Source: Flaccisagitta enflata
Lineage: Eukaryota > Chaetognatha > Sagittoidea > Aphragmophora
Assembly (NCBI GenBank): GCA_965153355.1
Contig: OZ231127.1
Coordinates: 63,116,001 to 63,180,000 of the forward strand
Reading direction: 5' to 3'
DNA: 64,000 nt
The position numbers and the translations under genes are program-made. The notes beneath the pieces are model-generated. The model searched no databases. It was not told the origin of the DNA and saw only the letters and a program-made list of their open reading frames with translations. Below are positions 23,764-35,235 of this stretch, in pieces (position 1 is the first letter of the stretch; each line of letters starts with the position of its first letter).

Positions 23764-24830
23764 CCATGCTAAAACCGCTGATTTTAACGGGTTTAACCTC
23801 AAAATCCCCTATATCGGTCCTCGGTATGCTTATTTGACATCATGAGAACCTCTATGGTGACAAAAATGAGCAAGTGAGCACACATGAGCAAGCATAAGCA
23901 AGCATGAGCAAGAATGCTAAATCCGTTGATTTTAACAGGTTTAACATCAAAATCCCCTATTTAAATCCTTCTAATGCTTATTTGACAACATGACACCCTC
24001 TTTGGTTACAAAAAAGAGCAAGTGAGCACACATGAGCAAGCATGAGCAAGCATGAGCAAGAATGCTAAATCCGTTGATTTTAACAGGTTTAACATCAAAA
24101 TCCCCTATCTTTGGCCTCCGCATGCTTATTTTACATCATAAGACCCTCTATGGTGATGAAAAAGAGCAAGTAAGCACACATGAGCAAGCATGAGCAAGAA
24201 TGCTATATCCGCTGATTTTAACAAGTTTAACACCAAAAACCCTTATCTATGGCCTCCGCATGCTTATTTTACATCATGAGACCCTCTATGGTGACAAAAA
24301 GAGCAAGTGAGCACATATAAGCATGCATGAGCAAGCATGAGCAAGCATGAGCAAGACTGCTAAATCTGCTGATTTTAACAGGATAAACAGCAAAGTTCCC
24401 TATTTTGGTCCTCCACATGTTTATTTGACATCTTTAGATCCTATATGGTGATGAGGTAGAGCAAGTGAGCACACATGAGCAAGCTTGAGCAAGAATGCTA
24501 AATTCGCTGATTTTAACAGGTTCAACATCGAAGTTCCTCATTTAAGTCCTCCCCATGCTTTTACATCGTGAGACCCTATATGGTAATGAGGTAGAGCAAG
24601 TGAGCAAACAAGAGCAAACATGAGCAAGCATGAGCAAGCACGCCAAATTTGCTGATTTCAACAGGTTTAACATTGAAGTTCCCTATCAAGTTCCTTTTTA
24701 TGTTTATTTCACATCTTGAGATCCTTTATGGTGACGAGAAAGAGAAACTGAGCACACATGAGCTAGTATGCTAAATCCGCTGATCTTAACAGGTCTAACA
24801 TCAGAGTTCACTTTTTTGGTCTTCCACATG
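23764..24830 (+). repeat. left-arm tandem array, eight units of about 145 bp
   Basis: Each unit runs from GCTAAATCCGTTGATTTTAA through a CTATGGTGA-like segment to a variable run of GAGCAAGCAT decamers. Unit starts are near 23767, 23913, 24061, 24199, 24356, 24494, 24640 and 24768. Confidence 0.88.
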
Positions 24831-24876
24831 CAACCAACCAAACCCCCCTCTTTCTCTGTCTCTCTCTCTCACTTTC

Positions 24877-25044
<168 letters not shown>

Positions 25045-25438
25045 GTCATAATCAACACCATGCTAGTTCAAGTCCTTTTCTAATTTCACTCAACTCATAT
25101 CTCAATTTAGAATGCAACAATAATTCAACTATGTATACGTGGAAGGAACTTATGATGGAATTCAATCAAAATCTTGAAATTGCAATGTTTGTATCTTGTG
25201 TTGTTTCTTCTTGTATTCATTTTCCTGTTCTGCGCCAAGAGGGGGAGGCAGAAGCAGGGGCCGATGATTTATTGGCTGCAAGCGAAGATGATGCTCTTCC
25301 ACCTGCAGAGACTTTCCCTATAAACAAATTCAAGCAGCTATCAAAATTTTTTAAGTCTTGTTTCGAATATTTCATTAACGTCAATCAAGAATTTGAAAAG
25401 AAAGGAAAAATCAAGGTTGTATTCATACCCCCCCCCCT

Positions 25439-25518
25439 TAGTCACCAAGGGGTGAGCAGAGGTGGACCAATTTACCGACGGACACAGCGGCTTCCAGAGT
25501 CGCGTCCACGTGACTAAA
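25439..25518 (-). mobile_element. short element with CTTAGTCAC / GTGACTAAA ends, left arm
   Basis: An 80-bp relative of the hairpin family; it recurs in inverted position in the right arm (about 27173-27252), so it predates the palindrome. Confidence 0.6.
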
Positions 25519-25732
25519 AAGATAAAATCATAACTTTTGGTTGCTGAATGCCCCCAGAGGGATTTTGAGCATAAATATGAGAAATCTTGAGGGCTTGGAT
25601 GCGTCCAAACCTTTCCGCTAGTGCCTTTCTGTCCAAGAAATATCTGCATATCAATAGATACAGAACTGATCAATGAAGCTACAACACATGTACACATGCA
25701 GAAGAACTAGGCCAAGTAGTAGGGCCAAGTGG

Positions 25733-26055
25733 TAGGGCGGTTACTTTGAGGGTCAAATGTGGTCAAATTTCAGAACGCCTCAGCCAACTAACTATACACT
25801 CTAAGTCGTGTTTTATAAGGAATTGAGGCAAGCAGAGATTGGTGTCTGGAAAGAAAACCCGCACGGCATTGCTATAGAGTTTCAATTAGTGTAAAATTGC
25901 TTTCATATACTTAACCATTGTGTTGCCTTGCAGGTTTCTTGATCAAATACCAACCTCTGTCTGATTTACTGCCTAAATGCGGCTAAGCATGTATGGTTAG
26001 ATGGCAAGGGAATTCTAAATTTTGAGCCAAATTCACCCTTCAGGTAGCCGCCCTA
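25733..26055. mobile_element. 323-bp TIR element inserted in the left arm only
   Basis: Inverted ends TAGGGCGGTTA and TAGCCGCCCTA are flanked by CCAAGTGG and CCAAGTAG, an 8-bp near-duplicate that fits a hAT-like target. The right arm reads straight through the equivalent site (GGCCTACTTGGCC near 27010), so the insertion is later than the palindrome. Confidence 0.68.
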
Positions 26056-26067
26056 CCAAGTAGGCTA

Positions 26068-26340
26068 ATAAGGTGCGACGTGTGGATCGTCGAATGAATG
26101 CGTTACCCGACCAACCAACCAACCAACGGACACAGTCAGTTATAGAGGTGCTTTGTCGCACCTAAAAAGATGAAACACGACCGTATACACAGCAGAAATA
26201 GTCGCAAACGGGTGGGCAAGAGCGGTAAATCTCAAAATATGACTTTGTTATAGAAAGAACGACCGACCAACGGAATGTTGGACTGACAACCGACGGACCG
26301 TAAGGTGGCTTATAGAGTCGCGTGTCCACGACTAAAAAAG
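26068..26340 (-). mobile_element. two short hairpin-family elements, left arm
   Basis: First: AAGGTGCGACGTGTGGATCG to TTTGTCGCACCTAAAAA (26071-26177). Second: AGTCGCAAACGGGTGGGCAA to GAGTCGCGTGTCCACGACTA (26201-26334). Both have mirror copies in the right arm (26727-27000). Confidence 0.62.
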
Positions 26341-26555
26341 AAAGAAAGAAAAAGCATTGAAACTTACTTTGTAGCCCTCCTGGAAACTCGCGGCAGTTTC
26401 TTCAGACACCTTGCTGTTGGCACAAACTTCCTCTAGTACTTTCTTTTCTCGCGATTTCAGAAGGTGGAATTCCTCACATTTTTGGGTACTCAGCCCCAGA
26501 GCGCCTAAAATGAGTAAAATTTGCCGTCATTATGTGCAAGTGATACTCATTTTAG

Positions 26556-27470
26556 GCGCTCTGTGGCTTAATACTCAAACATGTGAGGAATTCCTCCTTC
26601 TGAAATTGCGATAAAAGAAAGTACTAGAGGAAGTTTGTGCCAACGGCAAGATGTCTGAAGAAACTGCCGCGATTTACCAGGAGGGCTACAAAGTAAGTTT
26701 CAATGCTTTTTCTTTCCTTCTTTTTAGTCGTGGACACGCGACTCTATAAGCAACCTTTCGGTCCGTGGGTTGTCGGTCCGTCATTCTGTTGGTCGGTCGT
26801 TCTTTCTATAACAGTCGTATTTTGAGATTTTCCGCTCTTACCCACCCGTCTGCGACTAATTCTGCTGTGTATACAGTCTTGTTTCATCTTTTTAGGTGCA
26901 ACAAAGCCCCTCTATAACTGGCTATGTCTGTTGGTTGGTTGGTCGGTCGGTCAGTTGGTTGGTCGGGTAACCCATTCACTCGACAATCCACATGTCGCAC
27001 CTTATTGGCCTACTTGGCCTTGTTCTTCTGCATGTGGAGTCGCTAATTGTAGCTTCATTGATCGGTTCTGTATCTATTGAAATGCAGATATTTCATGGAC
27101 AAAAGCCTTTTCATATTCATGCTCAAAATCCCTTTGTGGGCATTCAGCAACCAAAAGGTATGATTTTATCTTTTTAGTCACGTGGACGCAACTCTAGAAC
27201 CCGCTGTGTCCGTCGCCAGATTTATCCACCTCTGCTCACCCCTTGGTGACTAGGGGGGGAGTGAATACAGCCTTGATTTTTCCTTTCTTTTCAAATTCTT
27301 GATTGACGCAAATGAAATATTCAACACATGACTTAAAAAATTTCAATAGCTGCTTGAATTTGTTTATAGGGAAAGTCGCTGCGGGTGGAAGAGCATCATC
27401 TTCGCTTGCAGCCAATAAATCATTGGCCCCTGCTTCCGCCTCCTGCTCTGGGCGCAGAACAGGAAAATGA
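26556..27470 (+). pseudogene. captured gene 3' end, right-arm copy (damaged)
   Basis: This mirrors the left copy. Exon I (26556-26692) has the same 137-nt length and donor AAA|GTAAGT, but an in-frame TAA replaces the CGA GAA region. The later part, SEETAAIYQEGYK, is preserved. Exon II (27088-27157) keeps a good donor (AAG|GTATGA) but has lost 40 bp, breaking the frame. Exon III (27370-27470) is 101 nt in both arms and reads KVAAGGRASSSLAANKS to RRTGK and TGA. Confidence 0.6.
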
Positions 27471-27639
27471 ATACAAGACGACAGAAAACAAGATACAAAC
27501 ATTGCAATTTCAAGATTTTGATTGAATTCCATCATATGTTCCTTCCATGTTTACATAGTTGTATTGTTGTTGCATTCTAAATTCAGATATGACTAGAGTG
27601 AAATTAGAAAAGGACTTGAACTAGCATGGTGTTGATCAT

Positions 27640-27641
27640 GA

Positions 27642-27694
<53 letters not shown>

Positions 27695-27725
27695 CAGAGA
27701 AAGTGAGAGAAAGAGAGAAAGAAAG
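27640..27725 (+). repeat. (GA)n in the right arm
   Basis: Inverted counterpart of the left-arm CT tract, with AAAGAGAGA interruptions. Confidence 0.95.
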
Positions 27726-27769
27726 AGGGGGGTTTGGTTGGTTGCATGTGGAAGACCAAAAAAGTGAAC

Positions 27770-28830
27770 TCTGATGTTAGACCTGTTAAGATCAGCAGAT
27801 TTAGCATACTTGCTCATGTGTGCTCAGTTTCTCTTTCTCGTCACCATAAAGGATCTCAAGATGTGAAATAAACATGTAAAGGAACTTAATAGGGAACTTC
27901 AATGTTAAACCTGTTAAAATCAGCGAATTTGGCATGCTTGCTCATGCTTGCTCTGTTTGCTCATGTTTGCTCACTTGCTCTACCTCATTACCATATAGGG
28001 TCTCACAATGTAAAAGCATGGGGAGGACTTAAATGAGGAACTTCGATGTTGAACCTGTTAAAATCAGCGAATTTAGCATTCTTGCTCAAGCTTGCTCATG
28101 TGTGCTCATATGCTCGACCTCATCACCATATAGGATCTAAAGATGTCAAATAAACATGTGGAGGACCAAAATAGAGAACTTTGCTGTTTATCCTGTTAAA
28201 ATCAGCAGATTTAGCAGTCTTGCTCATGCTTGCTCATGCTTGCTCATGCATGCTTATATGTGCTCACTTGCTCTTTTTGTCACCATAGAGGGTCTCATGA
28301 TGTAGAATAAGTATGCGGAGGCCATAGATAAGGGTTTTTGGTGTTAAACTTGTTAAAATCAGCGGATATAGCATTCTTGCTCATGCTTGCTCATGCTTGC
28401 TCATGTATGCTTACTTGCTCTTTTTCATCACCATAGAGGGTCTTATGATGTAAAATAAGCATGTGGAGGCCAAAGATAGGGGATTTTGATGTTAAACCTG
28501 TTAAAATCAACGGATTTAGCATTCTTGCTCATGCTTGCTCATGCTTGCTCATGTGTGCTCACTTGCTCTTTTTTTGTAACCAAAGAGGGTGTCATATTGT
28601 CAAATAAGCATTAGAAGGATTTAAATAGGGGATTTTGATATTAAACCTGTTAAAATCAACGGATTTAGCATTCTTGCTCATGCTTGCTCATGCTTGCTCA
28701 TGTGTGCTCACTTGCTCATTTTTGTCACCATAGAGGTTCTCATGATGTCAAATAAGTGTTCCAAGGACCGATAAAGGGGATTTTGACGTTAAACCCGTTA
28801 AAATCAGCGGTTTTAGCATGGTCACATAAA
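27770..28830 (-). repeat. right-arm tandem array, eight units of about 145 bp
   Basis: Reverse complement of the left-arm array, with TGCTCATGCT decamers. Unit order and most lengths match the left arm. Confidence 0.88.
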
Positions 28831-29123
28831 AAAGTGACCCTGCCCCCGCTAAAATCAACGGATTTAACGTAAAAAATTTTTTGCCCCATTTTTGGGCCCC
28901 TTAGGGGCAGGGAGTATCTGAGATCAATGTACCACCAAGGTGGGCTCACTTAGGACCCTTAATGGGCAGAAAATGAAAAAAATTGAAGATGACATATTTT
29001 GAGTAAAATTGCAATATCTATTTTTTACTATATAAACTATAGTAAATATCCTGTTGAAACTGTTGAAATCAACAAAATCAAGAGGGGTCCCGCTAATTCC
29101 AGCGGATTTGATGTCCGCCAGCT

Positions 29124-29155
<32 letters not shown>

Positions 29156-29495
29156 AATTAAAATTTAAAACATACATACTCATTTCTCAATCAATGGTAC
29201 ACGGGGATAGACATACGGATAGCTCGGGGCAAGTACATAGATAAAGAAAGACAGCAAAGTAAGAAGAAAAGCGATGAGAAGATAAATGAAGACGTCTAAT
29301 CTCTTTGAAATATGTTCTGAGGATGTATCATCGTCCGATTGTCAAATGAAGGTGACATCTGTCAAATCTCTCGATGCCGTCATGAAGATCTTAACGGGAA
29401 TTTTATTTCTCTTTCTTTTTGACATAAACGTTTGTTTTACGTATTTTCGTCTATTATTTCGTTGGTAATTGTGTGGGCGCTTTTTTATTAGTTTC

Positions 29496-29658
<163 letters not shown>

Positions 29659-29744
29659 TGTTTGCGATGGACGTATGGTCATGTAAATCTCAAAAACAGT
29701 TGTAGGCACGTTTCCCATTTGAAACAAAGATCTCACTAAAACAT

Positions 29745-30040
29745 TCACATTTTGGTTACATGTCTAAAGTAGTTCTTATAGAACTTGGTATTTTATCAAC
29801 GGCGATTGGTCATGCAACATGAATATTGTGTCGATGATTCGTGGATTTGTGTATTCAGCTGAAGTGCCAGAAATCAAGCTTCATTCGAATGAAATGTCAT
29901 TCAATTAATCAATCCGTCGTCCTCCCTTCAATACTTTGCTCTATGGATTTTTCAAGCAGTATATTTATCATCATTGAAACTGCGCTTGCCCGTTGACAAA
30001 AGTAGCCAAAGTGGCCTTATTTAGACCACTTTCATTAAAG
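29745..30040. other. spacer with competing open frames
   Basis: Two overlapping plus-strand frames look peptide-like (one from ATG at 29820 beginning MNIVSMIRGFVYSAEVPEIK, one after TGTGTATTCAG). They cannot both be real and neither has a paired donor or poly(A) signal. Not called. Confidence 0.4.
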
Positions 30041-30166
30041 GTTTTCATTCGTACGATCGCAAAACGCAATAACGTTGAAATCAGATTCGACATGAATTTG
30101 GGAAATATTTCTTCTCCGCCGACTCATTCAGTTTCTGTCAGAATTGAAGATCTTCGACAGATATGA
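30041..30166 (+). CDS. possible terminal exon of unknown protein
   Basis: After CCACTTTCATTAAAG a phase-0 frame of 41 codons starts VFIRTIAKRNNVEIRFDMNL and ends VSVRIEDLRQI before TGA. The acceptor is moderate. No poly(A) signal follows closely. Its phase would suit the exon at 22820, across the foldback, but that is speculative. Confidence 0.18.
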   Translation, partial: VFIRTIAKRNNVEIRFDMNLGNISSPPTHSVSVRIEDLRQI

Positions 30167-30589
30167 TATCTTCTTCTTTAAATTCATGCCGGATATAGAA
30201 GAAAAACTAAAAAGAAAACGTGGGTTTCTCTTACAGTAAAAACGCTAGAATGTCTAGAATGAACAAAACGTCTTTGTTGCTAACTTGGGACAGAAAAATG
30301 GAATTTGCTCAACTGCTTCCTGTGTGGTTGCATAGGAAAAGAACTTGAAAAACACGGAGTGTGATATGAACAGAATTACAGACAGAATTAGTGTTAAAAC
30401 AAGCTCGATCGGGCAACGATGCGTCCTGCCTGTGACCTCCCCGCGGCTAAAAACGGCAAAAACTGTGATTTTATGGGGGCGTAACGGACATACTGACAAA
30501 TGGACTGACGAACGGATTGACAGATGGACCGACGGCCGGCCTAATTTAAAAATGTGGAATATCGGAGAATGGCGTCAAAAGACACTCAA

Positions 30590-31390
30590 ATAGCAGCCCA
30601 AAGGCAGTAAGTGGTCAGCGGTACCCGTGCCCTGCTTGAGTAGGAAGTGATGAAGGTTGAGAGGGAGCAGGGCAGCGGCCCCGAAGGGGACGAAGTCCTG
30701 TAGAACACAGGGGGAATCTGTCCGTCCGTCCGTCCGTACATCCGTCCGTCCTGTTTGCCTTCCTTCTGTCCAGGATGCCCTGTTATTCAAATTTTCATTG
30801 AATATCAAGGACAACTGACAAAAGGCAGAATATGGACAATGGTACCCTTGCCATTTTTGTACAGTTTGTAGGTTAAGTTGAGGCAGGAGCAGGCCAGGCT
30901 CTGGGTCTCTGAGGCCAGAATCTGGGTCTCAGAAACCAATTTCTTGGTCTCAGAGGCAAGGATTTCAGTTTCTGAGGTCAGGATTTGGTCCTCTGAGAGC
31001 TAATTTAAGTCTTTTAGGCCAGCACCTAGGTCTTGGAGGTCAAATCTGGGTTCAAAGGTCAGGATCTGGATCTTCAAAACTTGGATGTGGGTTTTTGGAG
31101 CCAGAATCTAAGTTTAAGGCCAAGATGATGGAACTCAGGCCAGAATTCAGGTTATCTAGCCAGATAAGGCCCATTTTACCTGTTCTAAAGCCATTTTGCC
31201 TGGATTTGGCCAATTTTGGGCGGATTTGGACCATTTTGCTCGGATTTGGGCCATACAGTTTGGATTTGGGCCCCAAAGGAGACAGGGCCCCCCCCCCCCC
31301 CCACGGATGTATGGACGTACGGACGGACGGACAGACAAATTCCCCCTGTGTTCTACAGGACTTCATCCCCTTCGGGGCCGCTGCCCAAAA
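30590..31390. mobile_element. capped minisatellite element A
   Basis: The left cap (30669-30735) runs GGGCAGCGGCCCCGAAGGGG, then CGAAGTCCTGTAGAACACAG and GGGGAAT before GTCC repeats. The right cap (about 31318-31387) is its near-perfect reverse complement. Between them is a degenerate minisatellite of about 21 bp (30890-31260, CTGAGGCCAGAATCTGGGTC type). Upstream lies GGTCAGCGGTACCCGTGCCC, shared with elements B, C and D. Confidence 0.72.
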
Positions 31391-31460
31391 AACTATTAGC
31401 AGACAAAATGCATCATTGTCATCACAAGCCGTCTCTCCAATACAGTTGCGGAACAAAGAG

Positions 31461-31464
<4 letters not shown>

Positions 31465-31516
<52 letters not shown>

Positions 31517-31538
31517 ACACACACACACACACACACAC
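31465..31538 (+). repeat. (GA)n followed by (CA)n
   Basis: About 50 bp of GA passes directly into 25 bp of CA. Confidence 0.97.
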
Positions 31539-31562
31539 TTGCCTTTTTCTTACATTTTCTTT

Positions 31563-31635
31563 TTAGTCGCATGCACGCGACTCTACAACCCGCTTTGTCC
31601 ATCCGTCCGTCCGTTGGTCCATCAGAATGTCCGTC
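31563..31635 (+). mobile_element. AGTCGCGTG-hairpin short element, 5' part
   Basis: TTTTAGTCGCATGCACGCGA followed by CTCTACAACCCGCTTTGTCC and CCGTCCGT words. The 3' module is absent. Confidence 0.6.
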
Positions 31636-31798
31636 AAACTTGACACATGACATAGCTTGTTTACTTTAGAACACTGGCATTGCTTCGTCGAATCATTTTT
31701 CATCTCAAGACACAACCATGCATATTTGTGAATGGATGGGATGGTCAATCAACAATTAGGTCTTTCATGTTTCAGTGTACTTGAGGATTTTCCTTTCT

Positions 31799-31823
31799 TT
31801 CTTTCCTCCTTTCTTTCTATTTT

Positions 31824-31898
<75 letters not shown>

Positions 31899-31902
31899 AT
31901 CT
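31799..31902 (+). repeat. (CTTT)n tetranucleotide repeat
   Basis: CTTT units giving Phe/Leu/Ser frames. Confidence 0.96.
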
Positions 31903-32309
31903 TTCTATGAGTAAAACTTATCAAATCAAACTATCAATCAATCAATCAATCAAACAATCATTTCGTTCAATTTTCTCAACAACTTTATCACCCCCTATCA
32001 GCAAAACCGTCATTGTTCAACTTTTTTTTCTTCCCTGGTATAATGAACTTCTTTGATTTCTCTTCATCATTGAGGGACGGCCAACCAAAAGGGAACAATG
32101 AAGCTTATTGATGAGAAAGTCAGAATGAGTGAGATGGAGACATATGAACAAATAGCTGGGAGGAAGGAAGGAAGGGCTGAAGAGAGAGGACTGAGAGAGA
32201 GAGAAGGGCAGGAATCCTCGAGGCATAGTTTAGTAAAAAGAATATGAATGGATTTTAGCATCCAGTCGTGAAATATTTGGGGGAAAACACCTTACCAACT
32301 ACAGAGTTA

Positions 32310-32710
32310 TGTAATGAAACGAGAGCGCCCCCCCCCATTTGTGGCTCCTCGCCCCTAGAGCCTATAGCCTAGCACACTGAAGCTAGGCTTATGATTGAGG
32401 TATTTTATGATAGTTTGTGTCAATACAAATGGCGCCATCAGAGTTTTTTTGTTGTTGTTTTTTTTTTCAACTGAAATTACGGCCCTAAAAGGGGCAAAAT
32501 TTCACAATTTTGCAGTCGTTCAGAAACAGCTAAATCTTACACTTTAAAGAGCCATAACATTAGCAATTGGATAAAATCAAGCAAAAGCTATAATGGCGCC
32601 ATTTGAGTTGACTCAAGCTAACAGACGATACCTCTAATTTCAATGAATTACGGGGCTGGGAGGGGGGGGGGGCAAAAGTTTTTGTGAGGGGCTCTCATTC
32701 GATTTCACTC
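32310..32710. repeat. diverged duplication with C/G homopolymer edges
   Basis: Two related segments (ATGGCGCCAT at about 32430 and 32595; AATTACGGCCCTAAAAGGGG against AATTACGGGGCTGGGAGGGG) lie between GAGAGCGCCCCC at the left and GGGGCTCTCATTC at the right. Possibly a degraded TIR element. No gene seen. Confidence 0.45.
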
Positions 32711-32985
32711 AAATCCTCGTATGATTAAGAAAATTCGCCCTCAGTACAAGAATGACACAGAGACGAAAACACAAAGAGATGCACACATACACCTTTGAGG
32801 CGAGTATGGCATCGTTCAAAAGAGAGGTGAATTGAGAAGTAAGATAAATCACGAAAATGATTTGCGAGAGAAACGTCAGAACGCTAATGAAATGGTTAAA
32901 AAATCGGAAGAAATTATTTCATGTATATTGGATCGATATTGAAGAGTTATGAGTTATGATGAGAATTATGGGCCAAGAGATCAAG

Positions 32986-33027
<42 letters not shown>

Positions 33028-33139
33028 CAGGACTTCCCTCGTTGACGGTGGTTGTTTGTTGTCGTTGTGATTCGTGAATGATGGGCTGGTTAATCGCCTC
33101 ATATATATTGCTCGGGTCTTTTATGTTGTGACGTTGCAG

Positions 33140-33180
33140 GAATCAATAAGCCAAAGGCAATGAAAGGAAGAAAAAGATAA
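33140..33180 (+). CDS. possible short terminal exon, basic tail
   Basis: A good acceptor (TTTTATGTTGTGACGTTGCAG) precedes two bases and INKPKAMKGRKR then TAA, with AATAAA starting at the last base of the stop (33180). The basic ending would suit a nuclear or RNA-binding protein (inference only). No upstream exon was found. Confidence 0.27.
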
Positions 33181-33310
33181 ATAAATTGTGTAAGAAAAAA
33201 ATATGAAGAAGTAAATCAAGATTTGTATGATAAATGACCAGCGGAGGTGGAGATGAAACAAGATCAGAAATAAGGGCAGTATTATGGGGAAAGGGGGGCA
33301 ATTCGCAAGT

Positions 33311-33311
<1 letters not shown>

Positions 33312-33379
<68 letters not shown>
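33312..33379 (+). repeat. (GA)n microsatellite
   Basis: Pure GA dinucleotides. Confidence 0.97.
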
Positions 33380-33380
<1 letters not shown>

Positions 33381-33524
33381 CAGGAAATAGAGAGAATCAG
33401 AGAGATGAAGGCGGACAGTTTGTTGATGGATATTCCGCCGTTGTTTATAGAAGTTGTTGTGCCTTTGGTCCATATCATCATTCATATTTTTTCTTGTTTT
33501 ATCTCGCTGATTTTTTTTTCTTAG

Positions 33525-33552
33525 CTTAAGAAGCCTTTCAAAAATTTCATAA
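33525..33552 (+). CDS. possible short terminal exon
   Basis: A very strong acceptor (CTGATTTTTTTTTCTTAG) precedes one base, LRSLSKIS and TAA, with AATAAA 5 bp later (33558). Too short to judge as coding; the splice and poly(A) signals are the reason for listing it. Confidence 0.2.
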
Positions 33553-33564
33553 ACAGTAATAAAT

Positions 33565-34750
33565 CATAAATGTTCCTTTTTTTCCCTTAGTTTCTCCTGT
33601 CCATCGCATATTGGAGAGTGGTTAATTGCGCTCAGTGCCTTCCCTTCGACCTCGCATCTAATCTATTTTTTGCTGTATTCATCGCTTTCTGTCGTCATAT
33701 ATCAAGCTTATTTTCATTATGTCGTGTGAATCAAGGCTCAACCGGGTAATCAATTTTAGTCCGATACTTTGTCCTTATCGACTGAAAATATCACAAAAAG
33801 TTTGCAAAAGCATTGCCAGTATGGTGTTGTGGTTACGTCCTTGTGCGGTGTCGTGAGTCGAGCCTTTAGGGGCAGCGATGTCAACAACTTGATCGTAATT
33901 AGCCAATCATGTCACTGAATCAGTGGCCACCAATTAACATCTGCTTGTCAATATCCGCGTTTGGCCTTTTTTGATGGCCACCAATCAGCATCTGCTTGTG
34001 AATATCCGTGTGTTCGACCTCCTTTGATGGCCACTAAAAATGTCTGTGAGTGAATATCCGTGTGTTGGGCCTCGTTTTGCAGTCGTTCCTCAAAGGGAAT
34101 TGTCTTTTCCTTGTACATTTTCAATCCATGCTACATATCGAAATGTGCATGAATTGGTTACATGATTTTTATGGCAGCCGTGCATCATTTGCTTTCTTTG
34201 AGAATAATATTTAGATGGAGAAAAGACCTTTGCTTTTCACAAACATCCGCCTACTATATTCCATATTGTCTGACCTTTCATAGAAATAAGATTAAAATCC
34301 TCCAATTTCTGTTTTCCTTTGGTTCAAATGAGATAACTGGCATTGTTGGATCTCATGTTTGTTTGTCTGTTTGCTCCAATCTAGAAATGGGAGTGTATAT
34401 CCTTTGTTGTATTTCAATAAATTTGTCTTCCTTTTCCGCTCATTAGAATACATATCTGTCCGCTTGAAAGCTTATTTCCCTTTCCCCTTCCTTTTTTTTC
34501 TCTTCTAAAATTTTTTTTCTCTCTATCTCGTTATTTTTTTCCCTCATTTTCTCTTTCTTTCGCTTTTGTTTGGGAATTTTTATCCTACATAAGCTTATGC
34601 AAATCCTCTAAATGCTTTTACGATCATCTCTCTTTTCTCGATTACTTTTTCTCCCTTCTTTGATTTACTTTCTCCTCCTACCTCTCTCTACTATTTCTCA
34701 TTTGGGGCAGCGGCTTTGAAGCTATATGTCATACTACTGCGTTTCATCAA
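33565..34750. other. spacer, no supported gene
   Basis: AT-rich sequence. A diverged repeat of GGCCACCAATTAACATCTGC / GGCCACCAATCAGCATCTGC type occurs two or three times (33925-34080). A degenerate tRNA-like A-box word lies near 33823. A pyrimidine-rich stretch spans 34480-34700. No exon is convincing. Confidence 0.5.
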
Positions 34751-34754
34751 AATA

Positions 34755-34924
34755 CAGTTACAATCCGCTTTACCGGATCCAAGTGTAACGGAAATAATGG
34801 ACAAAGAATATTGGTCCCTTAATGTTATTTTTTTTTCATTTCTTATATCGGCAAAAGTAGAAATCCGCCAGAAATGGATGAAGTTTATTGGACCTTTTTC
34901 CTCCGTTATTGCGGGGTTCAACCT
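34755..34924. mobile_element. pogo-like MITE, degenerate, TA-flanked
   Basis: Left CAGTTACAATCCGCTTTACC and right GTTATTGCGGGGTTCAACCT are diverged inverted ends, with TA at 34753-34754 and 34925-34926. Length (170 bp) and the CCGC/GCGG core match the element at 13884. Confidence 0.5.
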
Positions 34925-35104
34925 TAACCACTTTTATTGTGTCCTTCCATGCTAACCTCACCTACCATTTTTTAAAATGGGTATGCACAGTTGCACACAT
35001 GGCCGCTTTTTGAGAAAAAAAAGCGAGGAAAGAAAAGGAAAGACGTTCCACCCGCAAGATCCATGTACTATCGATTTGATAGATAGGCTGGATAGTATCA
35101 TAGT

Positions 35105-35235
35105 AAAACAAGGGCGTATACACTCTGGACGGGTGGGCAGGAGCGGAAAACAGAAATGTGACCGACCAACCGACCGACAGTCCGTCGACCGACAGACCGA
35201 AAGAGCAAGTCCTAGAGTCGCGTGTCAGCGACTAG
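35105..35235 (-). mobile_element. AGTCGCGTG-hairpin short element
   Basis: GGACGGGTGGGCAGGAGCGG at the left, CGACCGACAG words, then CTAGAGTCGCGTGTCAGCGA at the right. The 3' module is shortened. Confidence 0.6.

Larger units (their letters stand above)
25217..26504 (-). pseudogene. captured gene 3' end, left-arm copy (three exons)
   Basis: Read on the minus strand, outward from the centre. Exon I (26504-26368, acceptor TTTACTCATTTTAG, donor AAA|GTAAGT) has 45 open codons, starting ALGLSTQKCEEFHLLKSREK and ending SEETAASFQEGYK. Exon II (25643-25534) includes DRKALAERFGRIQALKI and ends NPSGGIQQPK; its donor is mutated to TT. Exon III (25317-25217) reads KVSAGGRASSSLAANKS to WRRTGK then TGA. 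Exons II and III join in phase; I to II does not, so an exon may be missing. No family is recognised. The sequence upstream of exon I is cut off by the centre. Confidence 0.62.

Noticed and set aside
25153-27535. MMEFNQNLEIAMFVSC-type frames in both arms, pointing toward the centre
   Set aside because: They are antisense to exon III, whose acceptor, stop and equal length in both arms are better supported.
29286-29468. 60-codon frame starting MKTSNLFEICSEDVSSSDCQ
   Set aside because: It begins with a genuine ATG, but its second half is hydrophobic T-rich sequence and there is no poly(A) or donor support.
33820-33870. Possible tRNA A box (TGGTGTTGTGGTTA)
   Set aside because: The matching B box is poor and no cloverleaf forms.
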